This document shows, in pieces, positions 60,721 through 64,000 of a stretch of 64,000 nt of DNA. The notes beneath the pieces are model-generated. The model was given only the letters and a program-made list of their open reading frames with translations, had not been told where the DNA came from and did not search any database. Position numbers and translations under genes: made by a program. Numbering within the stretch: the stretch's first letter is position 1; the number at the start of each line of letters is the position of its first letter. The stretch lies in NCBI RefSeq assembly GCF_001640805.2, contig NC_066838.1:16234763-16298762 (forward strand), in the 5' to 3' direction. Source of the DNA: Lates calcarifer. Lineage: Eukaryota > Chordata > Actinopteri > Centropomidae.

Positions 60721-63215
60721 CTGGGCCAGCGGTGGGATGGAGTACTTTTTGGGCCAGCTTGGAGTCATGAGATTTTTTCACATCTCCAACCCACCTGCAC
60801 CTTTTCCCTTCACACTATATACGGCCCTGCGGTGGAGTTAGTTTTGGCAAAGTGAAGATTTCTTGGAGAGCAGAGCAGAGTTGTGTTTGTGTTGTTTTTG
60901 GCTGTTTTATCACAGATGACTAATGTTTCATTCTTGACATCCTCCTCTATCTGCTCTCCATTCAGACAGACGAACAATAACCATGTAATTGCACACAATT
61001 ATGACAATTATAGCACAAACACAATTATTGCCGCAGCCAACCCAGAGCTAACAGTATGTGACATGCAGAAAATTATTGAGTATGTGCACTGCTGATTTAA
61101 TGACATAATGAGTTATTCATTTTGCAGTGGCTTTTCTGCTGAATGTGATACAATTTCAGGAGGGAGAATTTCTGACCTTTAGTCCATCAGAGTGTGAGAT
61201 ATTTCAAATCTGACCTGAGAGACCATGACTCCCACCTTCAATGCAGTGGTCATGATGGACCATATAGAGGGGGCCCAGTAATGGAAATTAAATTGATATG
61301 TAAACAAGCACACTGGTAAATATACATCAAATACCTTAAAGTGGCTAGTATCATTGTTTTTGAGAGAGTGTAAGTAAAAAAAAAAATCCTAATCATTTCA
61401 TTCTGCCTCAGAAAAGTACTCTATCCCATACTCTGGCCCAGCTGTTGTCTGCTGAATGAAGGTGAAGAAAAATGACCAAATCACATGCTGTGGTAAATAG
61501 CAACCAATATTAAACACAGATTGTTAAGTTTGACCTCCTACAGAGTCCTTAGACCCAAAACAAGTCCAGAAACACAACCTCCTGGCCCTCCTACTGCCCC
61601 TCCACTGACTGTGGTGTGTATGTGTGTGTTATGTGGTGTGTGTGTGTGTGTGTTGTAATAATGGAAGGCTAATTACCCACCTCCCATGTCCCTGGACAGC
61701 GCCGCAATGTCTGGGTTAGGTCTGTGTGTGGGATGGTTCATGGTGGTAATTAGCTTGATACACACACACACTCATACACTCACAGACAAGATAAATGAAG
61801 GCTGGGTGGGTGTCTGTTGTTGGACAGTTGATTGGGCAGGTACTAGGGGAGTGTCTGGGGTCTCCAGAGCATGTCCGCTCTGATAATTATGTGTGTCCGC
61901 ATGTGTGTATATGTGTGTTCTCCTCCGCTGAGAAGAAGCTCTCAGCCTAAATTGCTGTCTCTTGTCTCATTGTCAGAGTGATTATGAAATATTGTTTAAT
62001 TTACTGGGTGGTAGAGTCTTGTGTGATTTTGATGAATCGGACCTTTTATTTCTTCATTCCCTTTATTGTCTAGTGGTTAGGTGTCGTATGTTTGTGCGCT
62101 TGAGTGTGTTGAGCGCTCTGTTGGTGCCCATGTGAGTAGAAGTACAACATACAGCACAGTGTAGCAAACTACACTGACAGAAACGTGTGTGTAATGTAGA
62201 GGCAGTGTAAAAGATGCCTTGCTCAAAGGAGCAGGGCTTATGACAAACATACACTGTAAAACATCAGACAGGAATTTAGTGAAATCAACAAATCCTTGGT
62301 CATTAACTTCATGTAAATATACAAGTTTTGTTAAAGTTGTATTAGACAACTTTTCAACTTTTTTCCCCATAGTGTTTCCAAGTCACTAGAAACATTACTG
62401 TTGGCACCACTGTCGCAAAGATTGGACTGTCCAAAGCAAGAAACAACTATAAGAATCCCTGACCTCAGTACTGTGATAAAGCCAGAGTATTTATGAGTAG
62501 ATAGGTTTTGTTACCTACTGATCTAGTAGAAATAATGCCCACTGAGTGTTGTTTTTTAAACCCTCTCAAGTCCCAGAGCTCTCTCCGTCAAGTCAGAGTC
62601 CATCTGAGGTTCACTCTTATTTTTCCTCAGTTTCTATCACTCCCCCTCTTTGCTTTCTTTGCCTCCTCCAACAATGGGACTCCTTTTCTTTTGCCATTTA
62701 GAGTTTCCACAGTTACTCTGGTTGTTCCACCGTCCACTGTTTCTGCTACCTGGGGAAATCTACCGATAGCTACCTGGGAAAACAAAAGCACTATCCTCTC
62801 CCTGTTTTGCTCAATACCATATTTGGACGGTCAACTTCTTTCAACTTCCTTCACGTTTGTGTTGTGGCTGCCACTGGACACTTGTTCGCAATGGCAGACA
62901 AGCTTCCTTTGTGGTAAATCAAGCCTTTGTTTTCATAAGGAGATTTTGTAACCAATCTAAATGTCAATGGTGTCATTATTCTATAATCATTACAATGTGC
63001 AATCAACATTTACTTCATAGTGACAAGCTAAAGCAACCCAGCCATCTATTGCCACTTAAATCTGAAGTTAATTCAACTCTCACGACTTCACCTGACATCT
63101 TGAGATGACGAGTTGAATTAGTGTACCACCAAGGCTTGCTGCACGTTTGTGTGTGTATGGAGTGGGTAGGAAGTCGTTGGACAGAACAGAAATAGACAAC
63201 GTACAGTATTTTTTT

Positions 63216-63220
<5 letters not shown>

Positions 63221-63247
<27 letters not shown>
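63221..63247. repeat. (GA)n microsatellite
   Basis: Twenty-seven bases of uninterrupted GA alternation. Confidence 0.96.
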
Positions 63248-63250
<3 letters not shown>

Positions 63251-63463
63251 GGTCTAGTAGGCCCACTCTAACTGATTATACCGCTATCGACAGGGCCCCA
63301 GAAAAACAGGCACTCACTTTCCTCTTGATTGAATTAAACACCTTTTATGGGGCAAATCAATGGGAGGGGTGGCGGATGACGGGGATAAAGGGAGAGGAGA
63401 GCTGAGTGTTATGATATGTGGAGGTGAGATCTGTCTTTACTCTCTCACACACATTCACACTCA

Positions 63464-63464
<1 letters not shown>

Positions 63465-63490
<26 letters not shown>
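63465..63490. repeat. (CA)13 microsatellite
   Basis: Thirteen uninterrupted CA units. Confidence 0.96.
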
Positions 63491-63494
<4 letters not shown>

Positions 63495-64000
63495 CCACAG
63501 ACAGGTGAGAGGTCTGATGCTATGTTGTAATTCAGGCAAATCAATGCTTTTAAAGCATTTAGCCATGCCTGGTGATGAAGTACAGTCAGAATAGGCCCGC
63601 CAAGCAATATATGTCCCAGACCCAAATCAATCATAATTACATGGCCAGGCGGGGTACAGTGCCGAGAGTGGACAGAGGGATGACTGGACTCCACTCCTCC
63701 ATTCACTCCTTTTATAGTATGATCAAAGATGAATGGTAAAAAGAGATTGTGTATCACTGAAGAGAAATGCAGAGGGATGTAGGCCTTTTTCCCAGCAGAC
63801 ATTCTTACTTGTCATATTTGGAATTCAACTGTGACTTTATCAATTATACCCTCTACTTTTCCTAATGTGTAATGTCAAAATGTCAAATAAGAATTGATAA
63901 TCTTCTATATAGAAGTCTCATTCCTATGTGCAGTTCTGTATAATGTGGTTTCATGACTTTAGAACATTTTGGGGAAAACATCCCTTTTCACATTTGTGTT

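Larger units (their letters stand above)
59166..64000. other. Intergenic DNA to the window end
   Basis: No gene is supported. The block 60430-60720 is listed as a candidate regulatory element. The part 62560-62930 is CT-rich with an open frame lacking any recognisable domain. The last kilobase is ordinary non-coding sequence around CA and GA microsatellites. Confidence 0.5.

Noticed and set aside
62508..62951. 147-codon open frame on the + strand
   Set aside because: Ser/Leu/Phe-rich frame from CT-rich DNA, with no domain; possibly part of a decayed repeat but not supportable.
1..64000. CRISPR arrays, operons, prophage or other prokaryotic systems
   Set aside because: No regularly spaced repeats, no dense coding and no ribosome-binding-site organisation; the window is clearly vertebrate.

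Overview
The window looks like a piece of a percomorph teleost genome. It is vertebrate in texture: AT-leaning, long non-coding stretches, many CA/GT and GA/CT microsatellites. It also carries several dispersed repeats that I recognise from spiny-rayed fish, including a hAT-like element ending in CAGTGATGG / CACCACTC and a tRNA-derived SINE. I can support only one protein-coding gene in 64 kb, a single-exon large-MAF transcription factor (mafb, probably the mafba copy) on the minus strand at 41614-42690. The rest is gene desert. This agrees with the known setting of vertebrate MAFB, a developmental regulator lying between large gene-poor flanks thought to carry its enhancers.

Layout. From 1 to about 39.4 kb lies the 3' flank of mafb: intergenic DNA with a SINE near 5.3 kb, a near-perfect 44-bp palindrome at 9.49 kb, a dispersed repeat at 10.5-11.0 kb, a roughly 1-kb hAT-like element at 18.2-19.25 kb, a SINE-like repeat at 27.8-28.0 kb, and an 80-bp element present twice (26.34 and 33.10 kb, same orientation, 25 bases identical at the core). 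From about 39.4 to 41.6 kb lies the probable U-rich 3' UTR of mafb. The coding region is followed, in gene direction, by a 5' UTR of about 600 bases with upstream AUGs, and a TATA-containing promoter near 43.3 kb. From 43.4 kb to the end lies the 5' flank. It holds candidate regulatory segments (an HNF1-like site at 46.64 kb, twin forkhead motifs at 47.5 kb, an NF-E2/MAF recognition element at 50.16 kb, and several homeodomain-core-rich segments), two copies of one dispersed repeat (50.7 and 58.9 kb), an inverted copy of the 10.5-kb repeat (51.2-51.6 kb), a 65-bp uninterrupted purine-pyrimidine alternation able to form Z-DNA, and a large CT tract.

How it fits together. mafb encodes a homodimerising bZIP activator that acts in hindbrain segmentation, macrophage/myeloid cells, podocytes and other lineages. 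The flanks plausibly hold its cis-regulatory elements. The MAF-type site upstream and the HNF1-like site are of the kinds expected from known autoregulation and from HNF1B control of mafb in rhombomeres 5/6, but this is inference from motifs. I found no convincing new multi-gene system. The most unusual signals are the duplicated 80-bp element, a 45-nt stretch bounded by textbook splice sites at 52.49 kb, the 44-bp palindrome and the Z-DNA tract.
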